From positions 1 through 9,601 of the forward strand of contig CALJXB010000019.1 in NCBI GenBank assembly GCA_937974415.1: 9,601 nucleotides of DNA, in the 5' to 3' direction. Numbering within the stretch: position 1 is the first letter of the stretch; each line of letters starts with the position of its first letter. The notes beneath the pieces are model-generated. The model was not told where the DNA came from. It did not search any database and saw only the letters and a list, made by a program, of their open reading frames with translations. The position numbers and the translations under genes were made by a program. Below, in pieces: positions 1 through 7,866 of the stretch. This DNA comes from an uncultured Kiloniellales bacterium (GTDB lineage: Bacteria > Pseudomonadota > Alphaproteobacteria > Kiloniellales > JAKSDN01).

Positions 1-1233
1 GGCGAAGGTCGGCGGGCGGGTGCGCGCCTGGGTGATGTACTTGAGCCGGATCCGCCGGCCGCCCGCCGCCGGTGGCGGGTGATGGGCGATGACCTCGGCG
101 AGCCAACGGTTGAGGGTCGCCGTCGGGACCCGCCGGTTCCACACCTCGTAGGCCGCGAATACCGCCTTCATGAGGCGTTCCAAGCCCTCGCCCCGGAGCG
201 CCGACACCGGCACCACCGACACGCCGCGGGTCTGGGGCAAAGAGCGCTTGAGCCGGTCGCGCAAAGCGCGCAGGGCGCCTTCCCGGTCCTGGCAGACGTC
301 CCACTTGTTGAGGGCGATCACCAGGGCGCGGCCCTCGTCGACGATCTGCCGGGCGATGGTGAGGTCCTGCTTCTCGAGCGGCGCCTCGGCTTCGGTCTCG
401 ACCATCAGCACCACCACCTGGGCGAACTGCAGGGCGCGCAGGCTGTCGGAAGCCGAGATCTTCTCGAGCCGCTCGGTGATGCGGGCGCGCCGGCGTAGGC
501 CCGCCGTGTCGACCAGGCGAAGCTCCCGCCCCCGGTAACGCCAGGGCACGGAAATCGCGTCGCGCGTGATGCCGGCCTCGGGGCCGGTCAGGAGGCGCTC
601 CTCGCCGATCAGCCGGTTGACCAGGGTTGACTTGCCGACGTTGGGCCGGCCGACCACTGCCAGATGAAGCGGACCCGCCGGCCGCTCGGCGTCCGCCTCG
701 CCCGCCGTCTCGTCCTCGCCCGCCTCGCTCGGCTCGCGCTCCCCGAGATAGGGCTGGATCGCCTCCTCCAGCTCGACCAAGCCCAATCCGTGCTCGGCGG
801 AGAGCGGCACCGGCTCTCCCAGGCCCAGGCTGTAGGCCTCGAGCAGCCCGGCCTCGCCCTGGCGTCCTTCGCACTTGTTGGCCACCAACACCACCGGCCG
901 CCCGCGCTCGCGCAGCAGCTGGGCGAAGACCTCGTCCATCGGCGTGAGGCCGGCCCGCGCGTCGATCAAGAGCAGGGCGACGTCGGCCTCGTCGAGGGCG
1001 CGTTCGGTCTGGGCACGCATGCGGGCCTGGAGGGAGCCGTCCCTGGCATCCTCGAAGCCCGCCGTGTCGATCACCCGGAAGGCGAGACCGAAGAGGCGCC
1101 CCTCGCCCTCGCGGCGATCCCGGGTCACGCCCGGTTCGTCGTGCACCAGGGCGAGGCGCTTGCCGACCAGGCGGTTGAACAGGGTGGACTTGCCGACATT
1201 GGGCCGGCCCACAATGGCGACGGTCTCGGACAT
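1..1233 (-). CDS. der: Ribosome-assembly GTPase Der (EngA), 3' end outside window
   Basis: Der is a cytoplasmic GTPase with two G domains in tandem that acts in maturation of the 50S ribosomal subunit. The reading frame is open from the ATG at 1233 to the window edge, giving 411 codons; the family is usually about 440-490 residues, so only part of the C-terminal KH-like domain is missing. First G domain: P-loop GRPNVGKS at residues 9-16, DTAG, and NKCE at 119-122. An acidic linker rich in E, D and A follows at about 165-190. Second G domain: an identical GRPNVGKS at 195-202, DTAG, and NKWD at 309-312. The KH-like domain begins near residue 360. No strong ribosome binding site precedes the ATG, but the N-terminus [16 protein letters not shown] is typical. 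It lies 41 bases after bamB on the same strand and is probably cotranscribed. Identification is secure. Confidence 0.98.
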   Translation of the reverse strand, partial: MSETVAIVGRPNVGKSTLFNRLVGKRLALVHDEPGVTRDRREGEGRLFGLAFRVIDTAGFEDARDGSLQARMRAQTERALDEADVALLLIDARAGLTPMDEVFAQLLRERGRPVVLVANKCEGRQGEAGLLEAYSLGLGEPVPLSAEHGLGLVELEEAIQPYLGEREPSEAGEDETAGEADAERPAGPLHLAVVGRPNVGKSTLVNRLIGEERLLTGPEAGITRDAISVPWRYRGRELRLVDTAGLRRRARITERLEKISASDSLRALQFAQVVVLMVETEAEAPLEKQDLTIARQIVDEGRALVIALNKWDVCQDREGALRALRDRLKRSLPQTRGVSVVPVSALRGEGLERLMKAVFAAYEVWNRRVPTATLNRWLAEVIAHHPPPAAGGRRIRLKYITQARTRPPTFA

Positions 1234-1274
1234 GGCGCTGCGTGACGGTTGCGGTGCGAGGGCGGCCCGCGGCG

Positions 1275-2615
1275 TCAGCGGATCGCCACGAGGCTGGCGT
1301 CCTCGGTCAGGACATAGAGGGTGTTATCGGCCACCACCGGCGCGACGGTGGGCGTGCCGGGCAGGGCGATACGGCCCAGCAGCTCGCCGGTATAAGGGGA
1401 AATCGAGATCGCATCGCCGGTTGACGAGGCCACGATCAGGCGGTCGCCGGCCAGCACCGGCCCGAACCAGCCGATCGGACCCTCCAGCTCCTCTGGATCC
1501 TCGAAACGCGGCAGCGCCTGCACCCAGCGGACCCGGCCGGACTGGCGCACCACGCAAACGACCTCCGACTCGGTGGTCAAGAGGTAGATGAAGTCGCCGG
1601 CCGACCACGGCATCTGGACGCCGCCGGCCTCCAGCTCCCAAGCCCTGACCCCACGCCTGAGATCGATCGCCACCATGCGCCCGGCATGGCTGATCGCCAG
1701 GACCAGCCCCCGGTCGATCACCGGCATTCCCTTGATCTGGGCCAGGTTGGACACCGGGTCGAAGCGGTTCACCGGCGTCAGGACATCGCTCCACAGCTCG
1801 CGCCCGTTTTCCACCAGGAGGGCGTGCAGCTCGCCGGAGGAGTACGGCACGACCACCACCGAGCCGGCCACCGCCGGGCTCGCGCCGCCCAGCAGGCCGG
1901 CGATCTCCTGGACGCCCGTGTGTTCCCAGAGCCGGCGCCCGTTGTCGGCGGCCAGCGCAAAGGTTCGATTGTCTAGGGTGGTGGCGAAGACTCGCCCGCC
2001 GCTGACCGCCGGGGCGGCCCGCATCGGGCCCGTGACCCGCTGCTGCCAGATAATCTCGCCGGATGTCGCGTCGAGCGCGAAGATGATGGCAAAGCCCGTG
2101 GTGACGAAGAGGCGACCGTCCTCGTAGGCCAGGCCGCCACCGAAGTAGCCGCCGTCCTCTTCGTCCAACTCGATGTCGGTCCGCCACACGCGGCGGCCGG
2201 TCTCGCTGTCGAAGGCGGTGATCAGCGAGCGGGCGTCCATGGTGTAGACGGTGCCGTCCACGATCAGCGGCTGGGCCAGGATGTGCCGGTCGTCGCCCGA
2301 GCCCTCGCCGACATCGGAACTCCACTTGCGCTTCGGCTCGTCGCCCAGCTGGAGGTGATACATGGCATGGGCCGAGGTGCCGCCGGCTTGCGACCAGGCG
2401 TCGTTGACGTAGGGCGGCGGCAGGGTCACCTCGAGATCCGTGATCGCGCGGTCCGGGCTCAAGCCCCGCTCGACGGCCAGGATCGATATCCGCTTACCCG
2501 GCAAGGGCTTGTCGGTCTCTCCCTCGCCCAAGAAGGTACCGCAGCCCGAAAGCGCCAGGAGTCCGGCCAGGCCCAAGGCCGGCAGCGCCTCCGGTCCTAT
2601 CCTCGGGCCCTTCAT
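1275..2615 (-). CDS. bamB: Outer membrane assembly lipoprotein BamB, PQQ-like beta-propeller
   Basis: BamB is an outer-membrane lipoprotein of the BAM complex that folds and inserts beta-barrel proteins; it acts on the periplasmic face. The 446-residue product starts with a hydrophobic signal and a lipobox LSGC, with lipidated Cys25. The rest shows repeated propeller blades with PQQ-repeat wording such as [25 protein letters not shown] and [15 protein letters not shown], ending in [15 protein letters not shown]. coli BamB is about 390 residues; alphaproteobacterial versions are often longer, with a short segment between the lipidated Cys and the first blade, as here. Its ATG overlaps the stop codon of the upstream yfgM-like gene in an ATGA, which suggests translational coupling, and der follows after 41 bases. 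A stand-alone quinoprotein dehydrogenase is unlikely because of the lipobox, the size and the gene order. Confidence 0.93.
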   Translation of the reverse strand: MKGPRIGPEALPALGLAGLLALSGCGTFLGEGETDKPLPGKRISILAVERGLSPDRAITDLEVTLPPPYVNDAWSQAGGTSAHAMYHLQLGDEPKRKWSSDVGEGSGDDRHILAQPLIVDGTVYTMDARSLITAFDSETGRRVWRTDIELDEEDGGYFGGGLAYEDGRLFVTTGFAIIFALDATSGEIIWQQRVTGPMRAAPAVSGGRVFATTLDNRTFALAADNGRRLWEHTGVQEIAGLLGGASPAVAGSVVVVPYSSGELHALLVENGRELWSDVLTPVNRFDPVSNLAQIKGMPVIDRGLVLAISHAGRMVAIDLRRGVRAWELEAGGVQMPWSAGDFIYLLTTESEVVCVVRQSGRVRWVQALPRFEDPEELEGPIGWFGPVLAGDRLIVASSTGDAISISPYTGELLGRIALPGTPTVAPVVADNTLYVLTEDASLVAIR

Positions 2616-3265
2616 TGCCCCGCGCCCTCGCCCAGCGACGCCAGCACCTGCGCGGCACGGGCCCGCAAGCCCGGCGGAGCCGTGAGGTCGTCGGCGATCT
2701 CGGCATAGAGTTGGCGCGCCTTGGCCCGGTCGCCCTCGCGCAGCGACAAGATGGCGTCGAGTTCCAGCGCGAGCGGCCGAAAACCGTTGCCCACCGCGAA
2801 AAGCGGCTCCAGCATGACGCGCAGCTCGCCGGGGTCGCCGTCGTCGATCTGGTGCATGACGAAGAACAGCCGCGCCGCGCCCTGCAAGGCGGGCCCGGCG
2901 GCCTCGTTCGTGGCCAGGCCCGCCCAGAGGGCCAAGGCCTCGTCCCGCCGGCCGTCGTCGGCCAGCAGGCGCGCGCGCTCGAAAGTCGCGAGGGTGGCGT
3001 AGCTGCCGTCCGGCTCGCCGAACTCGGCCAGGGCCGCCACGGCGGCCTCATTGTCCCCGTCGCCGGCCAGGGCGAGCGCCGCAGCGTAGAGGTTGGAGCG
3101 CTCCGAGCGGCGTTCGAGATCCCAGTCCTGCCACAGGTTGTAGCCCAGGGTGCCCAAGACAATGGCGAGCGCGAAGCCGATGACGTAGGGCCCGTACTTC
3201 TTCGCCAGCGCGCTCGCGCGGTCGGCTTTGAGCTCCTCCTCTACTTCGCGAAAGATATCGGCCAC
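2612..3265 (-). CDS. YfgM-like inner-membrane protein with TPR-like periplasmic domain
   Basis: The 217-residue protein has a charged N-terminal cytoplasmic stretch (MADIFREVEEELKADR), one transmembrane helix at about residues 26-45, and a helical Ala/Leu-rich region to the end. This is the layout of the tetratricopeptide-like family (Pfam TPR_21) that includes E. coli YfgM, which associates with the Sec translocon and periplasmic chaperones. The match rests on the N-terminal pattern, the size and the position before bamB and der, the same order as in E. coli. The start codon is GTG at 3263-3265; no in-frame ATG gives a better start, and the preceding bases carry only a weak purine stretch. 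It is the first gene of the three-gene block, and the 144 bases upstream (3266-3409) would have to hold the promoter; I see no convincing box there. The exact role in this organism is inferred. Confidence 0.85.
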   Translation of the reverse strand: MADIFREVEEELKADRASALAKKYGPYVIGFALAIVLGTLGYNLWQDWDLERRSERSNLYAAALALAGDGDNEAAVAALAEFGEPDGSYATLATFERARLLADDGRRDEALALWAGLATNEAAGPALQGAARLFFVMHQIDDGDPGELRVMLEPLFAVGNGFRPLALELDAILSLREGDRAKARQLYAEIADDLTAPPGLRARAAQVLASLGEGAGQ

Positions 3266-3382
3266 GGCACCGGCTCGGATTCGGTTGTCGGATCTGCGCG
3301 GCAGTCATATGGGATAACCGGCCCCCAGGGCAAGCCCCGATAGGCCCGGCCCCGCTCACCCCGCGGCCGCTCTTGCGATCTC

Positions 3383-3397
3383 ACGAGGCCGCCTCGT
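3383..3397. terminator. Small inverted repeat, possible weak terminator
   Basis: ACGAGG and CCTCGT are complementary around a CCG loop, 13 bases beyond the stop codon of the thioredoxin-like gene and before the yfgM-like gene. The position suits transcription termination. The stem is only 6-7 pairs and there is no T tract on either strand, so an intrinsic terminator is doubtful. Confidence 0.2.
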
Positions 3398-3409
3398 CAC
3401 GCCGTCCCA

Positions 3410-3967
3410 TCATTCCGTGGGTGCCCGCCACTTGATGGAACAGCCCATGGAGGGGACCTGCTCCCTGGGCCCCTCGCCGGTCTCGGCGATCTGCGCCATG
3501 GCCTCGTAGAGTTCGCGGCGCGCACCGGGAACCGCCTCACGCCTGGATTCGTCCAGGCGGCCGCGGTACTGCAGGCCGAGGTCCGCGTCGAAGCCGAAGA
3601 AATCCGGCGTGCAGACGGCATCGTAGGCGCGAGCGACCTCCTGGGTGCGGTCGATCAGGTAGGGGAAGTTGAAGCGGTTCTCGGCGGCGAAGCGCTTCAT
3701 GTTGTCGAAGGAATCCGCCGGATAGGCCTCGGTATCGTTCGACATGATCGCGACCGCCCCGATGCCCTCCTTTTCCAGCTCCGCCACCTCGCGCACGATA
3801 CGATCGATCACCGAGCGCACATAGGGGCAGTGGTTGCAGATGAACATGACCAGGGTCCCCTTGGCGCCGCGCACGTCGTCCAGGCCATAGCTGCGGCCGT
3901 CGATCCCCTCGAGACGGAAGTCCGGCGCCTTCCAGCCGAAATCGCAAATGGGCGTCTCCGCGGCCAT
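3410..3967 (-). CDS. Thioredoxin-family protein (AhpC/TSA-like, CNHC centre)
   Basis: This 185-residue protein has the thioredoxin fold of the AhpC/TSA-redoxin group: an N-terminal strand region (APDFRLEGIDGRSYGL), then LVMFICNHCPYV with the redox pair Cys44-Asn-His-Cys47, then IMSNDTEAYPADSF and the cis-proline motif CTP at 119-121, and a C-terminal GCSIKWR. This set is typical of a widespread bacterial family of predicted thiol-disulfide oxidoreductases whose substrate is not established. There is no signal peptide, so it is probably cytoplasmic. I chose the ATG at 3967, not the longer frame open to 4063, because AGGAG at 3975-3979 sits 7 bases before it and the extra 32 residues look unlike the family. 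It is transcribed divergently from the DUF2794 gene; 260 bases separate the two starts. An additional Cys8 near the N-terminus and Cys119 beside the cis-proline could take part in redox chemistry. Confidence 0.9.
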   Translation of the reverse strand: MAAETPICDFGWKAPDFRLEGIDGRSYGLDDVRGAKGTLVMFICNHCPYVRSVIDRIVREVAELEKEGIGAVAIMSNDTEAYPADSFDNMKRFAAENRFNFPYLIDRTQEVARAYDAVCTPDFFGFDADLGLQYRGRLDESRREAVPGARRELYEAMAQIAETGEGPREQVPSMGCSIKWRAPTE

Positions 3968-3974
3968 GGTCGCT

Positions 3975-3979
3975 CTCCT
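3975..3979 (-). promoter_or_regulatory. Ribosome binding site fixing the start of the thioredoxin-like gene
   Basis: On the minus strand AGGAG lies 7 bases before the ATG at 3967. It decides between this start and the 32-codon-longer frame, which has no such site. Confidence 0.75.
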
Positions 3980-4227
3980 GTCTTGGACTATCTTTGCTAT
4001 GTCGGCCCCAGCCCCGGGGAGGCGCCTGACAAGGGGCGGGCCGGCTCGCGTCTTTACTGACAAAGCATGCCGGCCCGGTCAACGTCAAAGCGCCGGCCAT
4101 GCGAGGCCGCGCCGCCAGCCTCCTCCTCGGGCACCCCGATCCGACGCCCGACTGGACTGGCGCGCCCTTTTCGGGAACACTATGGTTCTAAATCGCAGGA
4201 ACTGCACCGAAACTGCCGCGGACAAAG

Positions 4228-4599
4228 ATGGGCAAAGTTTATTCTCTGACATCGCGACGAGCCACGCGAAGGCCTCCACGATACACAACCGGGCGATTTC
4301 CGAACCGCGCGCTTCATTTCACCCGATCCGAACTGCACCAACTCCTGAGCCTGTACAGCCGCCGCGTGGCCCGCGGCGAGTGGCGCGACTACGCCATCGA
4401 CCAGGACGGCGGCCCGGCGGCCTTCTCGGTGTTCCGCCACAGCCACGAAGGGCCGCTCTATACCTTCACCAAGCGCTGGTCCCCGCCGCGCCAGGCGGTG
4501 GAGTACCTGGTGCTGCGCAACCATCGCCGCCTCGCCGAGGCGGCCTGCCTGGATGACGCCCTGAGCGCCATCGAAGGACGCTTGCAGATCGTGTCCTAG
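4228..4599 (+). CDS. DUF2794 family protein, function unknown
   Basis: The 123-residue product matches the alphaproteobacterial DUF2794 family as I know it: a helix with LHFTRSELHQLLSLYSRRV, then GEWRDYAID at residues 50-58, AAFSVFRH at 64-71, PLYTFTKR, and a C-terminal helix. The family has no established function; it is small, soluble and lacks signal or membrane segments. The N-terminal 30 residues are rich in Arg, Thr and Pro and look disordered. The ATG at 4228 follows GGACAAAG, only a poor ribosome binding site, but the conserved part begins well downstream of it, so the start is uncertain by some residues. The 164 bases from 4064 to 4227, upstream of the start, hold no recognisable gene. 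The next gene, cti, is on the same strand but 223 bases away and has its own promoter candidate, so the two are probably not an operon. Confidence 0.85.
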   Translation: MGKVYSLTSRRATRRPPRYTTGRFPNRALHFTRSELHQLLSLYSRRVARGEWRDYAIDQDGGPAAFSVFRHSHEGPLYTFTKRWSPPRQAVEYLVLRNHRRLAEAACLDDALSAIEGRLQIVS

Positions 4600-4770
4600 C
4601 CCGATCGGACCCGGGCAGCCGGCCCGCCAGGCGGCTCGAGGAACGGCGTCTGGCGACTTTCAAGCAGGGTTCCGCCAAGGACTCCGGCGGCTAGCTCGAA
4701 TGCTAGTGAATTTGCAGGGAGGCAGAGTTGGAGGATGGATTCACCGAATAATTGCGGGCCGCGCTGGATA

Positions 4771-4798
4771 TTGCCGATCTCATCTCATCGACCATAAC
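4771..4798 (+). promoter_or_regulatory. Candidate sigma-70-type promoter of cti
   Basis: TTGCCG (4771-4776) and CATAAC (4793-4798) are 16 bases apart, each matching 4 of 6 consensus positions. Transcription would start at about 4804-4806, some 18 bases before the preferred cti ATG and just ahead of its ribosome binding site. The spacer contains a short repeat of CATCT/CATCG. This is read by eye only. Confidence 0.4.
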
Positions 4799-4812
4799 GA
4801 GGCCCGCTTCGC

Positions 4813-4818
4813 GGAAGG
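4813..4818 (+). promoter_or_regulatory. Ribosome binding site deciding the cti start
   Basis: GGAAGG lies 4 bases before the ATG at 4823. The frame stays open further upstream to an ATG at 4700, which has no ribosome binding site and would lie upstream of the candidate promoter. Confidence 0.5.
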
Positions 4819-4822
4819 CAGG

Positions 4823-7237
4823 ATGCGATTAATCATGCAACGGTTCCAAGTCCCGGCCGTCGCCGCCATGACGGCACTGGTTGTGAGCTGGGCGCAGCCG
4901 GCGACAAGCGACGAAACGGGCGGTCGACCCACGGTCGCGACGGCCCAGACTTACTCTTACAGCCGAGACGTCAAACCGATCATCGAGCGAAAATGCGTCG
5001 CGTGTCATGCCTGCTATGACGCCCCGTGCCAGTTGATCCTGACGTCCGCGCAAGGGCTGCTGCGCGGCGCGAGCAAAGAACCCGTTTATGACCGCACGCG
5101 CTTGACAGACATGGCACCGACGCGGCTGTTCAGCGACGCCCAGAGCGCTGCCGGGTGGCGTCAGAAGGGATTTTTCTCGGCGCTCAACGACCACGGCGGC
5201 GCGCTGGACGACAACCTCAAACAGTCCTTGCTCTACCACATGATAGAGCTGGGCCGGTCGAATCCGCTGGCAGCCAACGCGCCGGTGCCAGAAGAGATCG
5301 AGCTCGGCTTTCATCGCAAGAATGTCTGCCCCGCGCCCGGGGAGTTCGCGAACTATGCGTACGACAAACCGCTAGAGGGCATGCCCCTCGCGATCACGGG
5401 ATTGACCGACGGCGAGTACCGGACACTGCGGCAATGGATCCGCGAAGGCGCGGTAATCGACGCAAAGCCTTCGGCGCCCGGGCCGGCCGAACAAGCGCAG
5501 ATCCGCCAATGGGAGACATTCTTGAACCGTTCGGAATTAAGGAACCGATTGGTTTCCCGGTACCTGTACGAGCACCTGTTTGCGGCCCATCTCTATTTCG
5601 CGGATCTGGATACGGGCAATTTCTTCGAGCTGGTGCGCTCCAGCACGCCGCCGGGGAACCCGATCCGGATTATCGCCACGGTGCGCCCGAATGACGATCC
5701 GGGCGAGGCGCTGTATTACCGCTTAAGGAAAGTCGACAGTACGATCGTTCATAAGACTCACATGGCCTATCCGCTCGATGAAGAGAGGATGGCCCGCTTG
5801 GAGGCGCTGTTCCTGGCACCGAACTGGGATGTCGCGGCGCTGCCGGATTATTCGCGCGAGAACGCCATCAATCCGTTTGCGACTTTTGCCGCGATCCCGG
5901 CGCCTGCGCGCTACCGCTTCATGCTCGATTCCAGCGAGTTCTTTGTGAGGAACTTCATCCGCGGCCCGGTCTGCGCCGGGCAAGTCGCGACCAATGTCAT
6001 CGACGATCGATTTTTTGTCGTATTTCAGGACCCGGACGCGGATTTGTCCGTCACCGATCCAGCCTACCAGGCCGAGATTCAGCCCCACCTGGTCCTGGTT
6101 CCGGAGCACGAAGGCCTACTGAAGCTGCCCTTTGACTGGGATCATCGGAAATCCGAGCGCAACAATTACAGGTTTCTGCGAGGGCGGCATTATCGCGGTC
6201 GGCAGCCCCAGGGCCCGTCACTGCAAGACCTCTGGGACGGCGATGGCGTCAATGACAATGCCGCGCTCACCGTCTTCAGAAATTTCGACAATGCGATGGT
6301 GACCAAGGGATTCGTGGGCGCCGTCCCCAAGACCCTTTGGGTGATGGACTACCCCTTGCTCGAGCGCAGCTATTATCTGCTGGTCGTTAATTTCGACGTT
6401 TTCGGGGCGTTCGCCACCCAGGTCGAGACACGGTTCTACTTCGATCTGATCCGCTCCGAGGGCGAGGATAATTTCCTGCACTTCATGCCGCCCCAGGCCC
6501 GGACGTCGATGCGCGCTTCCTGGTACCTTGGCAGCAAGGCCCAAAACCGGGTCAGAAAAACCTATACAATCGTCAACGAGGATCACCCGGTGCGGATTCA
6601 GTACCGGACCGCAGACCCCAAAGCCGAGTTCGTCTCGCTCGTCACTGCACGCCTGAAGTCGCTGGCCGGGCCGCGCGACGTGCTCAACCGTTGCGCCGCG
6701 CCGCCCTGTCATCGGGCCGACGCAGGTCCCGCGGAGCGCCGGGCCGACGCGAGTCTGCAGACTCTGACCTCCAAACCGGCCTCGCTCGACGGCATGCGGT
6801 TCGTCGATTTCATGCCGGACGTCAGCTTCCTGCGCATCGATACCGGCGACCCCGCCGCGGACTTGGCTTATACGCTGGTGCGAAACGAGGCGCACACCAA
6901 TGTCGCGTTCATGTTCGAAGAAGAAAAACGTCGCGAGCATGACAGGGATACGCTCACGGCCGTCCGTGGCCTGATCGGCAGCTACCCGAATTTCATGTTC
7001 AACGTGCCCCTGGACGGGGTCGAGGCCTTCGCCGACGCCTTGCATGGCGCGCGCAGCCCCGAGCAGTTCTCCGAGGTGGTCGATCGCTACGGCTTGCCCA
7101 GAACCCATCCCGATATCTGGGCGAATTTTCAGTGGTTTGTCGATTACATGCGACGCACCAGTCCGATCGAGGCGGGGGTCTATGACATGAGCCGCTATAA
7201 GAAGGTGGCCGACCTTCTGGCCGACGAGAAGTCATAG
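4823..7237 (+). CDS. cti: Periplasmic cis/trans fatty acid isomerase Cti, haem c type
   Basis: Cti isomerises cis-unsaturated acyl chains of membrane phospholipids to trans without moving the double bond, stiffening the membrane under solvent or heat stress; known enzymes (Pseudomonas, Vibrio) are periplasmic and carry a c-type haem motif. The preferred product is 804 residues, close to the roughly 770-800 usual. An N-terminal signal (about residues 1-28, VPAVAAMTALVVSWA) is followed by CVACH at 58-62 within CVACHACYDAPCQL, a family signature. Other family-like stretches: DTGNFFELVRSSTPPGNP, YYRLRKVDSTIVHKTHM, FMLDSSEFFVRNFIRGPVC, and IEAGVYDMSRYKKV at the end. A further C-AAPP-CH (residues 624-630) is noted among the findings. 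GC content looks lower than in neighbours (by hand 53-55% in the 60-base blocks at 6001 and 6361, against 73% at 781), with AT-rich codons, suggesting acquisition. No partner gene is adjacent. The family call is firm; cellular use is inferred. Confidence 0.95.
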   Translation: MRLIMQRFQVPAVAAMTALVVSWAQPATSDETGGRPTVATAQTYSYSRDVKPIIERKCVACHACYDAPCQLILTSAQGLLRGASKEPVYDRTRLTDMAPTRLFSDAQSAAGWRQKGFFSALNDHGGALDDNLKQSLLYHMIELGRSNPLAANAPVPEEIELGFHRKNVCPAPGEFANYAYDKPLEGMPLAITGLTDGEYRTLRQWIREGAVIDAKPSAPGPAEQAQIRQWETFLNRSELRNRLVSRYLYEHLFAAHLYFADLDTGNFFELVRSSTPPGNPIRIIATVRPNDDPGEALYYRLRKVDSTIVHKTHMAYPLDEERMARLEALFLAPNWDVAALPDYSRENAINPFATFAAIPAPARYRFMLDSSEFFVRNFIRGPVCAGQVATNVIDDRFFVVFQDPDADLSVTDPAYQAEIQPHLVLVPEHEGLLKLPFDWDHRKSERNNYRFLRGRHYRGRQPQGPSLQDLWDGDGVNDNAALTVFRNFDNAMVTKGFVGAVPKTLWVMDYPLLERSYYLLVVNFDVFGAFATQVETRFYFDLIRSEGEDNFLHFMPPQARTSMRASWYLGSKAQNRVRKTYTIVNEDHPVRIQYRTADPKAEFVSLVTARLKSLAGPRDVLNRCAAPPCHRADAGPAERRADASLQTLTSKPASLDGMRFVDFMPDVSFLRIDTGDPAADLAYTLVRNEAHTNVAFMFEEEKRREHDRDTLTAVRGLIGSYPNFMFNVPLDGVEAFADALHGARSPEQFSEVVDRYGLPRTHPDIWANFQWFVDYMRRTSPIEAGVYDMSRYKKVADLLADEKS

Positions 7238-7243
7238 ACCGCT

Positions 7244-7285
7244 GCCCGCCGGGCGCAGCCGCACCCAGGGCCGCCGGCGGCGGGC
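7244..7285. terminator. GC-rich inverted repeat between convergent cti and lipoprotein genes
   Basis: GCCCGCCG (7244-7251) and CGGCGGGC (7278-7285) can form an 8-pair stem with a 26-base loop; inside it GCCGCCGGCGGC is itself palindromic. It lies just after the cti stop in the 98-base convergent gap and could slow polymerase from either side. There is no T tract, so it is only a possible terminator. Confidence 0.3.
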
Positions 7286-7335
7286 GGACACAACCCGGAG
7301 GCGACGGCGCCGGTTCAATCTGGCCTCATCCCGCT

Positions 7336-7536
7336 CTAGTCGGACCCGGAGAGCTTCTCGATGCAGTCGGCATACTCGGTGGTCCCCGGATCGAAGCCCT
7401 CCTCGCGGCAAGACGCTTCGGCCGCGGGATCCGAAGGGATCTTCGAATTGCATCCCGCGGTCAGCGCCAGAAGCGCCGCGGCCGTGTTGAAGCGTCCGAC
7501 TGTTCCTGGTATGTTCGCCCATGAGAAAAGACGCAC
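7336..7536 (-). CDS. Small predicted lipoprotein (66 aa)
   Basis: I read this as a 66-residue lipoprotein with a GTG start at 7534-7536. The N-terminus (MRLFSW...GRFNTAAALLALTAGC) has basic residues, a short hydrophobic run and a Cys at position 29 in an AGC context; the -3 residue is Thr or Leu depending on alignment, a slightly weak lipobox. The mature part is short and has two more Cys (43 and 58) in CREEGFDPGTTEYADCI, a pattern I know from small alphaproteobacterial lipoproteins of unknown function (C-x-GF-x-PGT-x-E/F-x-x-C). The pair could form a disulfide. No good ribosome binding site precedes the GTG. The frame remains open upstream to 7836, but that extension overlaps the zinc-ribbon gene antisense and is not protein-like. 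It is convergent with cti and divergent from the zinc-ribbon gene, only 27 bases away. Confidence 0.7.
   Translation of the reverse strand: MRLFSWANIPGTVGRFNTAAALLALTAGCNSKIPSDPAAEASCREEGFDPGTTEYADCIEKLSGSD
7487..7515 (+). promoter_or_regulatory. Candidate extended -10 promoter for the zinc-ribbon gene
   Basis: TTGAAG (7487-7492) and TATGTT (7510-7515) are separated by exactly 17 bases, and the -10 is preceded by TGG, giving an extended -10. Start would be near 7522, about 42 bases before the ATG at 7564. It lies inside the 5' end of the oppositely oriented lipoprotein gene, so the two transcripts would overlap. Confidence 0.4.
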
Positions 7537-7563
7537 CGAGAATAGACATGGGCTGACGGGGTC

Positions 7564-7842
7564 ATGGCGGCAATCAAGCGCGGACTCTTGGACGGCGAGG
7601 AGCGGCGGCTCAGGGCCAGCAAGCTCGGCGACTTGGCCCGGGCCGGGGTTCAGGTGTTCTGCTGGTGCAACCGCTGCAGCCACAATGCGGTGGTCGAGAC
7701 GGCCCGCCTGGTAGCCGAGCTGGGGCCGGGCTATCCGGTTCCCGAGGTCGGCGCGCGCATGCGCTGCTCGGGCTGCGGCAGCAAGGACGTGGCGACCCGA
7801 CCGCACTGGCCCGGCCTCGGGCAGGTCACCCGCCACACATGA
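7564..7842 (+). CDS. Small zinc-ribbon protein, function unknown
   Basis: The 92-residue protein has two paired-cysteine knuckles: CWCNRC (Cys33, 35, 38) followed by HNAV, and, after about 30 residues, RMRCSGCGSKDV (Cys68, 71). This is a four-cysteine zinc ribbon, with Cys33 as an extra. The wording around the second knuckle (PVPEVGARMRCSGCGSKDV, then ATRPHWPG) is one I associate with a conserved hypothetical family of Rhodospirillales and relatives; no function is known to me. The N-terminal 28 residues are charged and helical (MAAIKRGLLDGEERRLRASK). There is no signal or membrane segment, so it is cytoplasmic, possibly nucleic-acid or protein binding. The ATG at 7564 follows ACGGGGTC, a fair ribosome binding site. 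It stands divergent to the lipoprotein gene and convergent with the 105-residue gene, whose stop is 24 bases beyond its own. Confidence 0.85.
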   Translation: MAAIKRGLLDGEERRLRASKLGDLARAGVQVFCWCNRCSHNAVVETARLVAELGPGYPVPEVGARMRCSGCGSKDVATRPHWPGLGQVTRHT

Positions 7843-7866
7843 CTGTCTGTTGGGATATGGGGGCCG

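Noticed and set aside
2615..3343. 242-codon plus-strand frame opposite the yfgM-like gene
   Set aside because: Composition is Arg/Gln/Gly-rich without recognisable features and mirrors the real minus-strand gene.
3968..4063. 32-residue upstream extension of the thioredoxin-like protein
   Set aside because: The extra residues are Arg/Pro-rich and unlike the family, while a good AGGAG precedes the internal ATG at 3967.
4053..4082. TTGACC-N18-AGTAAA on the minus strand as promoter of the thioredoxin-like gene
   Set aside because: The -35 is good but the -10 matches only half the consensus and the leader would be about 80 bases; not strong enough to list.
4672..4690. CCGCC-N9-GGCGG hairpin after the DUF2794 gene as terminator
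   Set aside because: Only five pairs, a nine-base loop, no T tract and 73 bases past the stop.
4735..4797. 20-codon open frame ahead of cti that could be a leader peptide
   Set aside because: GGAGG touches its ATG with no spacing, the stop overlaps the promoter -10, and the peptide has no regulatory codon run.
4700..4822. N-terminal extension of Cti by 41 residues to the ATG at 4700
   Set aside because: It lacks a ribosome binding site, would hide the signal peptide behind 41 extra residues, and begins upstream of the promoter candidate at 4771-4798.
6218..7108. 296-codon open frame antisense to cti
   Set aside because: It shows no domain or signal and is the usual by-product of G/C-ending codons on the other strand; cti has firm family evidence.
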